A DNA stretch of 64,000 nucleotides from Agarophyton chilense (lineage: Eukaryota; Rhodophyta; Florideophyceae; Gracilariales; Gracilariaceae), in the NCBI GenBank assembly GCA_030374765.1, contig JARGXX010000088.1, positions 2,108,001 to 2,172,000 of the forward strand, written 5' to 3'. The notes under the pieces were generated by a model. That model ran no database searches. It saw only the letters and a program-made list of their open reading frames with translations, and was not told where the DNA came from. Numbering within the stretch: position 1 is the stretch's first letter; every line of letters starts with the position of its first letter. Position numbers and translations under genes: made by a program. This document shows, piece after piece, positions 1-11,479 of the stretch.

Positions 1-1
1 T

Positions 2-1051
2 GAAACAGACACCGCTGCGCTTTCCGCCCCAATCGTTCATCATTATGTTTCTGACGACACTGATCGTTTTGCTATGTGGTACACATACAGACCTAAAAAC
101 TGGCAAAACAGCTCTCGCACGCCACCCGGTACTGTTTCAGGCATCGTTGCACTTGCCTTATCAGAGGACGGTATCACATGGCATCGCGTCGACGGTCCGC
201 AAAACGGCGCCGTACTCACCAACAACACCGACGATTGGTGGGCTTTTGACACAATACACGTCACTGTCGGCGACGTATTTATTGACTCTAATTCGCGCAT
301 AAGAGCAGACTCTGGAGTCTACTTCATGTATTACGCAGGTGGTGATGGAGAGAAGGTTTCCGTCGGTGAAACGCAAATGCAGGGTATTCGAATGCGAATT
401 GGGCTTGCCATCAGTAAAGATGGGGAGCATTTTACGAGAATCGAGGGTCCTCACCCTTCTTCCGCTGTTGTTGATGTCGGCAATCAAGGTGATTTTGATT
501 CTCTTCTTGTCACAGCCCCGCACGTTACCCGCGTAGAAAAAGGTTACATCATGCACTATTACACATTTAATGAGCAGAGTAAGATGTACATGCTGGGTCG
601 CGCATTTTCCAATGATGGTTTGCGATTTGAAAAGAAGGGCATTGCGTTGCGCGCTTCCGGGGTATCAGGAGCGAAGGATGAGGGCGGGTATCAACGAGCC
701 TGTGTTGTGAAGAAAGGAAACAAGTATGTCATGTTTGTCGTAATGGTTGACGGCAAGCGGACCACACGGATAGCCATGTGCGAGAGTGATGATTGTGAGA
801 ATTGGAAATCCGCCAAGATTGTGTTGGATGTTGGGGACAAGGGTTCATGGGACGAGAAGGGTGTTTCACACCCATATGCCGTCGTACTTGACGACGGTTC
901 GGCGCTTCTGTACTACGCCGGCAAATCGGCAGTTCATGACATCAATTCAGGAAATGGAACGAGCATCGGTGTTGCGAAAAGCAATGGAACAGATTGGGAA
1001 AGGTTTTCAAGAGTGCCATCCGACGAAGCCGGAGCTGGATTTGTGCAGTGA
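2..1051 (+). CDS. Five-bladed beta-propeller glycosidase-like protein, 5' partial
   Basis: The frame is open from the left edge to the stop at 1051, so the start probably lies outside the window; the first internal Met codon is at 74. The protein shows repeated propeller blade signatures: 'ALSEDGITWHRV', 'AISKDGEHFTRIEG', 'AFSNDGLRFEKKG' and 'YAVVLDDGSALLYYAG'. Each has the aromatic and Asp-Gly pattern of the arabinanase/levansucrase/invertase fold (GH43, GH32, GH117 relatives). Such proteins act on polysaccharides or oligosaccharides. I cannot assign the catalytic acids with confidence, so the substrate is unknown and a non-catalytic homologue is possible. There is no obvious membrane segment in the visible part. 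No intron is needed. Downstream sequence is A/T-rich and lacks another gene. Confidence 0.55.
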   Translation, partial: ETDTAALSAPIVHHYVSDDTDRFAMWYTYRPKNWQNSSRTPPGTVSGIVALALSEDGITWHRVDGPQNGAVLTNNTDDWWAFDTIHVTVGDVFIDSNSRIRADSGVYFMYYAGGDGEKVSVGETQMQGIRMRIGLAISKDGEHFTRIEGPHPSSAVVDVGNQGDFDSLLVTAPHVTRVEKGYIMHYYTFNEQSKMYMLGRAFSNDGLRFEKKGIALRASGVSGAKDEGGYQRACVVKKGNKYVMFVVMVDGKRTTRIAMCESDDCENWKSAKIVLDVGDKGSWDEKGVSHPYAVVLDDGSALLYYAGKSAVHDINSGNGTSIGVAKSNGTDWERFSRVPSDEAGAGFVQ

Positions 1052-1928
1052 CGTGTTAATCCCCGAGCCAGAGATGAGGTTTGAAAGAAAGTGATTCTCT
1101 TGACGACCCTCTGGAGTTTTGGTAATATATCGATTTTCTACGAAGCACCAATGCAAAATTAGCTAGAGACGTACCACACGGTGATGCCATCATTTCTTCT
1201 CTTTAGAAAGATGTGAACTTTGGACGGGAAAGATTCGTATTCCTGCACAGGGATTCCAGTTGCTACTTAGTGCTGATATTTGTTATAAAAATGTACCTAA
1301 TTATCAATGAACTCGTTTCCGATGTGTTTTCTCCAATGATCAGCATTTTGCAGTTTCCTCGATGTGATCGTGGGCGGGGAATCGAATTTCAGCATGCAGA
1401 AAAGGATTCTTTCGAACAATGATAGCCCCAAAGGAAGGGCAACAGCTGTCAATCCTGTCGTCAGTCCATCCTGCCCTCGTTTGATCACTTCGCTGTTGGT
1501 GTTGGCCTACCACACAAAAGCTCTTTTGACCCTTCCTCAAATCCTCAGCATGCCTTCGGTTTTGTTTCTTGCTTTCCTTTCCTTTTTCACCGCCCATCAC
1601 TCTCTCGGTATCACTCGCGCGGCGGATTTCCAACAGCGCATTTCTGCGTCGATGGATCGCCGAACAAGAGCTCAGGGAAGGACAAATCTTTTTCGGCGTG
1701 ATGAGAAAGCGTAGTTCCGCGAAAGCTACATAAACTGCAAAAAACACATATCATCGTGTGCCCTCGATCAGGGACACGACCACGGACTGGGACAATATGC
1801 TATATTGCGCGTCAAAATTATGAGACCACGTACCTTTTGTACTCCCCATTGAACAACAGTCCGCGCAATTTTGAAACCTCAAAAATGTTTCTATCCGCAG
1901 CGCGCAATACAAACCGGAATAAAAAGAT
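1052..1928. other. Intergenic, no gene recognised
   Basis: Short overlapping open frames on both strands (for example around 1340-1747) have no recognisable motif and look like chance. I see no RNA gene. Confidence 0.4.
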
Positions 1929-1950
1929 GAGGGCCGTTCTTAACAAGCGT
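1929..1950 (+). repeat. Putative Harbinger terminal motif, copy 1
   Basis: GAGGGCCGTTCTTAACAAGC begins here. The reverse complement occurs at 41278-41299 and a near copy at 11114-11133. In both full cases the motif sits about 0.6-0.7 kb upstream of a Harbinger-type transposase and points into it, so it is probably the 5' terminal inverted repeat of one family. No matching 3' end was found. A GTAAA...TTTAC palindrome around a CCCGGG core follows near 1970-1990. Confidence 0.45.
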
Positions 1951-2664
1951 GCTCTGTCAGAGACTCGGCTGTAAATCCCCGGGTTTACGCGAGACTGGCG
2001 CTGCTCGCGTCGCTCGCGCCGCTCGTGAGCACCTCGGCTCGGAGCGACCGGGGACTCATGAATATATGTAGAGCTGGTCGGTCCTTCCTTCACTGGACCG
2101 ACCAGAAGAGACCTTGGTCCCTATTGTGTTTCTCGGGAGAGCAGAATCTTCTACGCGACGGTGCAACCTCTGCTCCACCTCCTGATCAAACCGCGTACGA
2201 CATGCTCATGTTCGTGTGTGAACGTGTTTCTTTAAAAAATTAATCAAATGTTACTGTAAATTAACATGTTTTGAAGAGCAAAATGGCAAGAGAGGACCAT
2301 CATGCTTCCACTGGTCCCAGCCCTTTTCCAACTTCCACCACGCGCTCCAAATCGATACTGCAACCTTTTTGCCAACCAGAATGTGGGACGAAGCTCTGGG
2401 CGACAATGACCTGGACAGCATTTAAATCGATGTAGCTACCAAGCTTGTTCTCCTTGCGTAATGCGTCATGGTTGACATTGCCACAGCCAAAGCAAAGCCC
2501 AATCGCCACAAGCATGTACAAAAAAGAACCGCATCATTTTTCAGCGTCACATATGGCCTCACTGACAAGACTTTCGACAAAAATTCCGATTAAGCCGTTC
2601 CTTCTTTCACAGAATTTTAACAGTTATCTTCCCGTCAATTCGTCGAAATGACGAAATAGGACGA
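1951..2664. other. Leader region of Harbinger relic, no gene
   Basis: The stretch lies between the putative terminal motif and the transposase relic. It holds only short frames without recognisable domains and is probably the element's own non-coding leader. Confidence 0.3.
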
Positions 2665-3541
2665 AGATCGGCTCGACAAACAATTCCGCTTAACCTGAGA
2701 TTAGCTGTGACACTACGAATTCCGGCAGGCGCAAGCTATTTGGATCTAATGATGACATTTCAGATCGCTTCTTCTACAGTTTATCAGGTATTTCAAGACA
2801 TATGTTCCGCCCTTAATCATTAATTGTCCCTCCTCGGGCTTTCAAAAAGCCTCGACGAACTTCAAAAGCTCTCTTTGGAGTTTAAAATTTTCAGAAACCC
2901 ACCAAGCCCAATTTCAGGATTTGTCGGTGCGTTGGATGGCGTATATATATCAAGATCAAGAGACGGCAACAATGTCTTACTCCAGAAGCGTAATACTGTC
3001 AAAATGGCTTCCTTTGTCTTTGCCTGTGCAAGCTTGAGTTGATGCCCAATCTCGCTTTTGTGTTGTTTCTGCGCAATGCGTAGGTTCTACTAACGACTCT
3101 TTGGCACATGCTCTTTCTATCCTCAGCAAATATTTCAGTGATAAAGAGCCACAATTCGAGTTCTGGGTCGCCGGAGATGAGGCTTTTGTATGTACGGAAA
3201 CCCTGATAACCCCAATTCCCTTGTCACGAATTCGTGACGGTTATGAAGATGTGTTTAAATACTTTCACTCTTCTTTGCGGACTCACGTAGAGCAGGCTTT
3301 TGGGATACCTGTGGCGCGATGGAGAATTCTACAGTATGGTTTAGAGTACTCGGTTTACAGCAGCTTCAGAATTATTGGGCATTGTAAGAAGCTCCGCAAG
3401 TTCTGCATCGAACAAGAAAATCGTGAAGGTAGACGTCTGTCGCATGATGAAGTCGTTGTCTGGAACGACGAATGCAAGAAATGGTATGAATCTTGCAAGT
3501 CAGATAATGTTTTTTCAACTTCAAAAAGAGCTACTAGGTGA
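2665..3541 (+). mobile_element. Decayed PIF/Harbinger transposase, copy 1
   Basis: Translated blocks match the DDE_Tnp_4 nuclease of PIF/Harbinger DNA transposons. An N-terminal helical block reads 'LRLAVTLRIPAGASYLDLM'. 'GFVGALDGVYI' carries the first catalytic Asp, 'VDAQSRF' the second Asp region, then come 'GSTNDSLAHALSIL', 'DEAFVCTETLI' and the C-terminal 'VEQAFGIPVARWRIL'. The frame is interrupted by an in-frame TAA at 2821 and a frameshift near 3035-3060, so it is a relic. The same blocks, in the same order, occur on the minus strand at 39789-40731. Harbinger elements move by cut and paste and normally pair the transposase with a Myb/SANT-like protein. Confidence 0.8.
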
Positions 3542-3765
3542 ACGGGTGGTATCAGTAGTGTCTTAAAAGCGAGAAGAACTGGTTAATATTGTAAAATGCA
3601 AGTATTTAAAGCGTCCTCCCGTTGTGGTTGTTCCCTGTCAGCAGCTTTGAGATTGCATACGTAGGGGAGATGGGGGAATTGTATTGCAAAAATTTGGCGT
3701 ACTACAGGTGTCTTCATTTGCACCGGTGCTGGGGTGTGGATTGGTTTGTATGAATCTGGTGGCTC

Positions 3766-4456
3766 AAGAATGGTGCATCTCAGACGGCAGAAGATCATCC
3801 AACTCTTGAACCAACTCTTGATCTGCCGGAAGACGGTTGCGCATTTCAATGTCTTCCTGAGGTGGGCTGCCACTGAGAGATGTTAATACTATCAGAATTC
3901 ATGGCACCGTTCTGTAGTAAGGGGGTATTGAGCGCAGCTGAAACGTTCGAAAGCATAGGGTTAGAACTTTCTTCGGCAGCCGCCCGCACCAAAAGTATCT
4001 TATCCCACCGAGATTTCTCAGCTACTTGTGACATTGGTACCGTGGCGGGGGTGGCCTCCCACCGCGAAGAACGAGATGCAGCATTTAATGTTGGTACTGG
4101 TGCCGCTCCCATCGTTTTTGTGTAGGATTAAGGTGTTTTGAGGATAACTGTAAAGCCGAAGGGGGCCGGGTATTTGGCACAGGAGTGGCATTCGGAGGCA
4201 TCGACGTATCATCTGACGTTTCCTTCGTGACGGTTGTGACATTGTCTGCAACGACATCCAAACGCCGCCACTCCCTCTGTCTATCAGTAGATGTGGCATC
4301 GGAATTGCTTGCATTAGGAAGCAGAGGCCGTTTCTCGCTTGTGGGAGCCTTATCCTTTCCGACATAAGGAAACAAATCGGGTTTAGTGGGTTTCACAGAC
4401 TTAGCCGCGTGTTCGGCTCTGAAAGGAGATAGCAATCGCTTTCGACAACGATACAT
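3766..4456 (-). other. Possible decayed second Harbinger frame (minus strand)
   Basis: Minus-strand open stretches overlap in different frames. They have Ser/Thr/Pro- and charge-rich composition and a C-terminal piece 'EDIEMRNRLPADQELVQEL' ending in a stop near 3766. The position next to a Harbinger transposase suggests the element's Myb/SANT-like partner protein, but no Trp-spaced Myb signature is visible. The call rests mainly on context. A chance assortment of open frames remains possible. Confidence 0.25.
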
Positions 4457-4485
4457 TGGAATTCAAATTTCTTTGGCATGAACGG

Positions 4486-5372
4486 TGAAGGACAATGCCC
4501 TTCAAGGGGGTTTCTTCGCAGGACTTAGAAGTTTCGCTCGCTTGAGGAATAGCTTGGGCTATGACAAGCTATACCGCTATTGCGTGCTGACGGCCGGTTA
4601 GGACCGGAAGGGTACATTGGTGGAACACGTGGACTGCACGGATGCCAACGCTCGAGTACGAGGCGTGCCACACGTGGCCCGGACTGTACCTAATGGTTAG
4701 TATTATTTAGTAATTCTTAGTATCTATTTAGCTACGCTATCGCTATGTAGTGTCTATTTTTCGGGCGCGCGCCCACTGTCAGGGGCCGCGCGCCACACTA
4801 CACAGGAGGTTGAGCACTGCTCCCCAGTAAACACCCTCTTGGGAGACCAAGGAGGGAGTCTTGGCTCTGAACTTTTCGCCTTGGGCGCGTCTTCACCGTA
4901 TACTGCGTGAGCGTTCGTTGCACGTTGGTTCATCCACCCCTCTGTCGACTAGAGTGCTACCACCACCGTAGGTTCATATTTTAATCGCCGACACTTGTCG
5001 TAGTCTCGCCCCTGTATAGATTTTTGCCCCCGTTTTCGTCTTGTTTTCCTTTCTGGCTCTCGTGAGTGGCCGCCTCACTCACCCCGCTCGTCCACCTCAT
5101 ACGAGTGTTTACTCGCTCCTTTTCCGACAATCGCCGTGGTACCACTCCGCATAGGATTGTCCATACCCCGGGCTGTGCCGTGCTCACCTAAACACTCTAG
5201 GTATATCCTGCCGGATTGGCCTCGGTCTTACACCCGATTTCGTCGTGCCTTTCCAGAGTGGCTCTGTTTCTGTGCTCCGCTGGGACGCGTCTCTTCTGCC
5301 TGAGGCGTCTCTCTCAAAAGAGGAAGATCCCGAACATCTTCGTGGTGTCTCCGCTCCAAGCGTTGTCCTACA
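4486..5372 (+). repeat. Solo LTR (S1) with 5-bp target duplication
   Basis: The sequence starts TGAAGGACAATGCC and ends GTTGTCCTACA. It is bounded by the perfect 5-bp duplication AACGG at 4481-4485 and 5373-5377. No internal retroelement region follows, so this is a solo LTR of 887 bp left by LTR-LTR recombination. Its first 518 bp match 62192-62710. Its reverse complement resembles the plus-strand start of the E2/E3 LTRs (TGTAGGACAA, then a shared GATCTTCCTCT block). It is therefore a diverged relative of the E2/E3 family, inserted in plus orientation. Fossil. Confidence 0.85.
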
Positions 5373-5377
5373 AACGG

Positions 5378-6580
5378 TTTAAAAGGGTCATGAGGTTTAG
5401 CTTTGCAGGTGCAGCTTCAGCCTCCGCAATGAGTTCTCGGGTTCTATCTATTGTGGAAACGACAAAGGAAACATTCAGTCTGCATAGGCATGGCGAGCGG
5501 GCATGCGGGAAGACAGTGGCTTGAAGCACTAACGTTCGGTGTGTATGTAGTCACACCGATATAGGCGACGGTTTACCTCGGTACTGGCGCCTACCCATAC
5601 TTGGAGAAAATGATTCACAATGTAAGTTAATGTGCTGAGTGGCCTATCGAGACCCAAATCAAGGGAACTTTCGACCTGACTTTTGTCTTTTAAGACTAAG
5701 AACATTGTTTATCCACCTGAAGATGAGGCACCCCCAACATCAACAAACGAGATACACCGTTGCAGAGAAGAAGGTATTGCAAAAGTTCCACACGACGATG
5801 CTAGGCTGATTAGAGTTCATATGAAGAGATTTACTAACGGGCGTTTAATCTGTTTGGTAGCAGCAGAGTGTTGTTGACGGAGTACCTATCGCTTGTTTTT
5901 CTTTCTGTGAGCCAGATCAGTGTTAGTTCTTTAGATGTTTTCTTACTTTTAAACCTTTCAAGAAGACAAAAGTTCGCTTCTCTGATGAGAGTACACAAAA
6001 CTTTTACAATGCCAAGTCCTCTCAAGTCAATGTGGCAGCTTGAAAGTTGTTGATGAGGCATTTCATACGATCTGAGCAACCCTACGGTTCGCTTGGCTGT
6101 TGTATCGAATATCTATCCCGTACGAATTTTGGCTTTCAATGGTCATGCGTCTCTATGAGAAGCAGACGTTCCAGAACGATTATTGCAGTAGATCACAATA
6201 GACAACTAGAGCAGAGAGATGACCCTGACTAACAAACATGATGTGAGCGGGGCTTCGGTTGGATCAGGCATGTGTGATGCTAGAAACAAAACTACTGGTA
6301 TCTACGAGTTACAACGATAATGCCATTTGAACGTTTGTGTGAAGCTTCGTGAAAGATCCAGTAATCGTGTCATGAACTGTAAGCCAGTGTTCAAGCATGT
6401 CCTTCGTTGTTTCTACTGTGAGAACCATCTTGTTTATCAATTCTTCTCTGTCCTTGTTTTTCTTCTCCAGAAATTGGTCCACCTTCTCCTTTTATAGCAT
6501 CAGTTCCATACGTCTTTGAAATATAACATGATCTTCCTCAGTATTTTCTTTCTCTATTTCGCTCTACTGTTCTTCACCTC
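5378..6580. other. No gene recognised
   Basis: Only short unmatched frames are present on either strand. The first ~150 bp may continue the decayed minus-strand frames that the solo LTR interrupts. Confidence 0.3.
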
Positions 6581-7084
6581 GTGCAATTTTCGCTTCCGCC
6601 GATTAGAACGAAGAGATGTAGCGGTTTCGGAATCATTACCGACATTTTGAAGCCTGTGAAACAGTCAAACGCTGTGCAGGCGCTCGTTGATGCTGCATTT
6701 GGAGTGCCTGCTCAGCAACAGTCTCAATCTCTGCTTGGAGATTTTGATGAACTACTGTCTATTTCTAAGCATACTCATTGGGCTGCGGCTCCATCAACAA
6801 CAGACTCGCAGGTGAAAGCAACGGATAAGAAGGACGACAACTGGGCCGATTTTGGTGCCGCGATTGGAAGTTCCTGGCAAAGCGGTACGTCGAAAACGAT
6901 ATCACGCAATTTGACACCCCGTTCATTACGGAAGGAAATGTATCTAGTACGAAACATATTCCTCGTCACGGTCACGGTTGTGTGTGAAGGAGCGACGATA
7001 AGAGTTGAGCCCTGTAAGCCGCCGGGCCCTGAAGGATCTCACAGACGCCACGTGGACTGGTCGACCTCAAATGGACTCATGTAG
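6581..7084 (+). pseudogene. Fragment resembling the tail of an epsin-like endocytic adaptor
   Basis: The open stretch encodes 'QSLLGDFDELLS', a clathrin-box-like LL-phi-D pattern, and 'DDNWADFGAAIG', a WxxF-like adaptor-binding pattern. Both sit in Gln/Ser-rich sequence of the kind found in the unstructured C-terminus of ENTH/ANTH adaptors. No ENTH or ANTH domain is seen upstream, and the last ~60 residues do not look protein-like. It is either a relic or a 3' exon of an unrecognised gene. The similarity rests on short linear motifs only. Confidence 0.25.
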
Positions 7085-7089
7085 AATGT

Positions 7090-7395
7090 TATTTTTTTTT
7101 TAATTAGTGTAATATATTAGCATTACAGTGCCAGGGAGATCCCAGCGCCTCCCCGTTGTTATTTACTTGGCTCGAGTCACGCTTCTCCCTTAGAGTAAGG
7201 TAGGCACCGTTAGGATACTAAATTAAGCCCTTTGGTACATTAGTTCTACCAATTGGTCTTCAAGCCATCGTTTCCGTAGCTCCGACCTGTAGAACTACGC
7301 AGTAAACGCCAGCCCATTGCACCAATTACTCTGGGAGTGCCGCCGTCAAGGATACGAACCTTAGGCCCCGCTCTACCACGCTACTTTATGTTGAG
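7090..7395 (-). repeat. SINE-like unit with tRNA-type promoter boxes
   Basis: On the minus strand the unit starts near 7390 with 'TAGCGTGGTAGAGC', similar to a Pol III A box. 'GGTTCGTATCC', a good B box, follows closely, and the unit ends in an A-rich tail near 7090. The gap between the boxes is shorter than in a functional tRNA, so this would be a tRNA-derived SINE head or a deleted tRNA. Target duplications were not found. Confidence 0.3.
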
Positions 7396-7692
7396 ACCAG
7401 TACGCAAACAAATTAGTCATTGCGTTACAAACAGGGGGGGGTAATGGAGGGTTAAAGAAAGGTCTAGACAAAACCAAAAGAATCCAAGGTATCCCGGCCA
7501 AAAACCAACCGCACAGCGCCGAAATGTTGTCTTGAGAAACGCCACACTTGTCGCGTTATTAGGACAAAGTACAAAATACAGTAGAAATCCAATACGCTGA
7601 TGACTCAATAAACAGTGTATCGCTCTTAGAACGGTCGAATGGCGCAAATGATCGGACAGTTACCGCGCGTTGGCCCATTGAATTTTCTTTAT

Positions 7693-8960
7693 CTAAAACC
7701 AACTACAGCTTCCACGTCGACCATAGAGCTGTTTCCTGACCGATGCGCGACGTCTTACGATGGTTCGCTTCAACACCATCGGACGTTGCCGTGCTTTGAA
7801 ATGTTCAGCGCTTATGCCGCTTCGGATAGATCTCACGCTGTCGCGATCAGCATGAAAGAAAGTGGCGGCTTGAAGTTGCACCTGTAGAAGCCCGTCAGCA
7901 GAACGGGCTCGCAAGAGCTTTTTGCGGCGTTCTTGATCTCTTCGTACGAAATTGGTAGCATGCTTTGCGCATGCCATAGCCATCACAGTTTCGGAAGTCA
8001 TTATGCAACCATTAGTTGTATCTACATAGATTAAGTCCAAAATCTGAGCATACGAACCCAAAACATTTTTCTTATAGTCTATGAATCGCTTTTGAAACAA
8101 TTCTTCCAGTTCCGCTACCGACAGCCTCTTGTGTGACGTTTCATTTGCAAGTCATGGTACACCAAGCAACAGATTAGGAGCGACGGGCCACAATCCTGCC
8201 CGACAAAAGCCAGCTTTAATCGCTTCCGTTGTAAACGATGCATAGAACGCCTCGGCGAGCAGCTCCATAAATGAAAACATATCAATATTAGTATAAGAAT
8301 CATCAAGGGTAATTTCCGCGCTTAACCTATTTAGATGCGAATTAAAACAAAAAAACATCACAACACCTAGCGGTTGTGTCTTTTCAGTACTATGTGCCGG
8401 GAGTGCATATGAAATTATGTTCATCTTGTAAAAAAAACTCGAGAACAGCCAGTGATATATGCGCCCTGTAAGAATCGTACACTAGCAAAATCTTGCGATC
8501 ACCATCGGATAGATCTTGAACATAGTCCACAAAACGTTGGACCCACGCCCGAAAATTAACCGAATCAACACCATCGGTCTCTGCACGAGTCACAATTACA
8601 GCCCCTCTTGGTAAACAGACGGTTGGATTCTGCGGTACTGCAAGACCATTTCGGACGACGGTGCAATAAGGAATTCGTGTCTCTTTGAAAACCACGAGCA
8701 GGGGTCCAATATCTCCATCTCCACTTACAACAGGCATCATAGCCACTCTATCCTTGTAGCGGTTTTCGTTGATTTTCATGTCCCACGCCCCACTTCTCGG
8801 AAAAAGAAGGCGCAATGAAGACTCTCCTGTGATATCCTGTCCGGAGTGACACCAAATTCGTCGAGATCGCAGATACGTTGAGCATTAGTATTATTTTCCT
8901 TCAAGAGATTCCCGAAGGTTGAAAAATGGTGCGTCAACGTTTCTCCATTTACCGATTTGA
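7693..8960 (-). mobile_element. Decayed pogo-like (DDE_1) transposase
   Basis: Minus-strand blocks follow the order of the DDE_1 nuclease of Tc1/mariner-pogo elements. 'ICDLDEFGVTPDR' corresponds to the usual N-MDETG region with the first Asp. Next come 'KDRVAMMPVVSGDGD', then 'ILLVYDSYRAHISLAVLEF' with the second Asp region, then 'LPAHSTEKTQPLGV' (usually LPPHTTHLLQPLD), and finally 'FTTEAIKAGFCRAGLWP'. Frameshifts lie near 8815-8830, near 8405 and near 8110-8150, so the gene is dead. The helix-turn-helix DNA-binding N-terminus was not found upstream. Terminal repeats were not recognised. Confidence 0.75.
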
Positions 8961-10008
8961 AACGCTTGCTTTCATGTCAAAGTGGAAACGCGAAGGACAT
9001 TATTTCCTTATGACGTTTTGAAAAGCTTTGCTAGTTAAAATTTGAAACGTTTGTGTAATCAAATGGTACAGGACGTGGTCGGTAGGGAGGAAGATTTGCG
9101 CAAAAAGTTTGGATGGCTTCGCAAAGGTGATGGTTTTAAAAGATTAAGCCGCGTTTTTCGAAGTGCATCAAGAACGATAGAATGCATTTTTCTTCTTGAG
9201 TAAGGGCAACGTTCCGGGTTTTTGTTGCGGAATGTGTTCGTTCGGTAGTGAAATGTAGCCCGAAGAATACATATTTTTTTCGAAGCAGAACGGTAGGAAC
9301 AAATCTTTGCCAATGAATGGAGTTGCTGGGTTATGGCCAGTTTACGGGACTGGTTTGTTACGACGGGCATTGTTTTAATACTTGCAGAGGAGTTGTTCTA
9401 TTCTGATGAAGATTGTTGAGGTCAACTTATCGATGTGAGTAATTTGCATCTGTTTGCAAGATCAGTCAGTTGACTCTTTTGAAAAGCCCGCCATATCTGG
9501 TTTCGAAGGTGCTGAATCGAAAATCATGATTTACTTTTCAATCTAGCCAGAATTTTTGGAGAAATCTGACAGTTTAAAGTCGAAATCTTAAGTATCAAGG
9601 CTATATTTAGCAAAATATTTAATTTTAGATATAATTTCAGCGTCCATGCATTAGCGTCGTGCTCGAACAATGCCGCACCCCCCTCTTCACAATCCGTGAC
9701 CACTTGAAATAATAGTGCAATTTGGGAAGTTATGACAAGAAATTGCCTCATAATCAACCTCTCAGGAAATCAGAAAACCTCCCCCGACAGCTCTGTAACG
9801 GCTCTTTTCGTACAGCCATAAACGTCCAGCATCATCTGTTGCTTGTCGGTACCGCAGTTGTTTCGGCGCGGTTTCCACCGCCTCTATTCTCAAGAGTGTC
9901 AGAAGAACAACACCTGTACGGAATTTGGACATCCGTACTCTCGTAATGGAGCTTGCGTAAGGCATTAGCGCAGACCCCTACATATTCAATGACCAATCCG
10001 GCCTCCCA
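8961..10008. other. No gene recognised
   Basis: This may include the eroded 5' part of the pogo relic (minus strand). No conserved motif, RNA gene or clear repeat was seen. Confidence 0.3.
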
Positions 10009-10569
10009 TTGTTACCCTGTTTTGCATGCAGTACCAAAAATCAACGAAAGACCAGCAAGGAACTCATTCTAACGAGGTCGCAGATTCAGCATTGCGCTCC
10101 TGTAGACACCCGAAGATGTAATAATCCATTAAAAGACATCAGAATGACCTCATCTAGACACACATTGATGCTCTGCACGGCATGTAGGGGACCCGATACA
10201 GGGTGGCACATCATTTGCAACCCACGTAAATATGGAGCTTTAAAGTATGGTAAATCTCTACAGGCTTCGAAATCTCGATTGAATCTGAAGCAAAAAGTCC
10301 CACCTCGACAGCGTTGCGTTCTATGTGCCACTAAAGAGTTAAATGGCAGCAAAGGGACACGAGATGCCGGAAGTTTTGGTGACAAAAGAGCCCCAACCAA
10401 AGATCTGACTTTACTGAACCTGGCCTATGTTACAGAGCAGGTTAGAAAAAAATTTGTATATGAGTTTCTACGGCTTTCTCCGTCCCCCGAAGAAACCATC
10501 CATAACGTTTTGAAGAGTCCAGCTTCAAGCAGCGATGCCCAAGTTCGGCATTTTCGCCTACAAGCCTAG
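10009..10569 (+). other. Unrecognised 186-codon open frame
   Basis: The frame is open over 561 bp. Cysteine pairs 'CTAC' and 'CVLC' lie about 46 residues apart, with basic residues around them, which could be a remnant of a zinc-binding domain. There is no good start context and no family was recognised. It could equally be chance or part of a decayed transposon. Confidence 0.2.
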
Positions 10570-11479
10570 ATTCCCCAGAATTTCAGTCATCATATCCTCT
10601 AAAGGTACTTCGAAAGCCTCTTAGAAACCATCCGAGTTCCATAGTATCTTTGGGAATGCTTTTGAAAAAGCCTCGATGTTAACGACGACCTATTCTGGAT
10701 TTAGATAGTTTCATCATCTCAACTGCTTCTGTATCTCCAAAAAGGCTTAGCTGAAAGATCGTTACTAAACAACACAGCCTGCTGGTGTCGTCAAATTGCG
10801 GTGTCTGCACTGTACCGCCTTGCGGCGCCCCCAACATCGCTTTAAACCGTAATTATATGTTCCAAGCATTCTGTTCTGTGTCGAAATAGGCGCTTTTAGT
10901 TGATACTGGAACTTGCGAGGGCTTTGAAGCAACGTCCAGAAGCTAGGAAGGAGTTGCAAGTGATGGTCTCAATGAGAATTGTACCGCCTCATTTAATACG
11001 TTCAAAATCACTCGGTCGTGTTTGGAAGGGGTCCGCTATAGCTTTAGGTGACATTCGCCTGGGCTGGTCTGCCCGAATGCGGTTAGAGAAGATCAGCACT
11101 GATGGGCATCGTCAGGCCGGTTCTTAACAAGCGGGAATTCACGGTGAATCACGCGTGAATGGCACGTGTAGCGATGGGATTAGTCGTCTACAATGGACCC
11201 CGTTCTTTTCTTAAAAGAACCTATCGGGCGAGTACTGTAAAGTCGCCATTTCTCCAGTTGCTATTTTGACGCGTCTATAGATCCGCTTCAAATATTTTGG
11301 ACCCCGTCTCGAATAAGATTGAGATGTGCATGCAAGGATACTACACCTACTCAACAGACTTCAGTGCGGGTGAGCAGGCGGGGAGTGTAAAAAACTTTCA
11401 AGCGTCGCACTAGAGCCTTCGATCCGCGCCACAGCAAACTGCTTCGTTCGGCGTTTTCTGCCTCAACAACACCCGAACC
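10570..11479. other. Intergenic with an isolated Harbinger-type terminal motif
   Basis: This stretch precedes the gene at 11480. Apart from the motif at 11114-11133, nothing was recognised. Confidence 0.3.
11114..11133 (+). repeat. Putative Harbinger terminal motif, diverged copy
   Basis: AGGCCGGTTCTTAACAAGCG differs slightly from the copies at 1929 and 41278. No transposase lies within 1 kb, so it may mark a non-autonomous element or an orphan end. It is followed by inverted short motifs (GAATTCACGGTGAATC, CACGCGTG). Confidence 0.35.

Noticed and set aside
1340-2243. Open frames up to 135 codons between the first gene and the Harbinger relic
   Set aside because: No motifs, several strands open at once, no matching codon pattern.
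4981-5524. Short frames inside and just after the solo LTR
   Set aside because: LTR sequence without conservation of frame in the second copy at 62192.
7320-7395. Functional tRNA gene
   Set aside because: A and B boxes are too close and no cloverleaf with an anticodon arm could be drawn.
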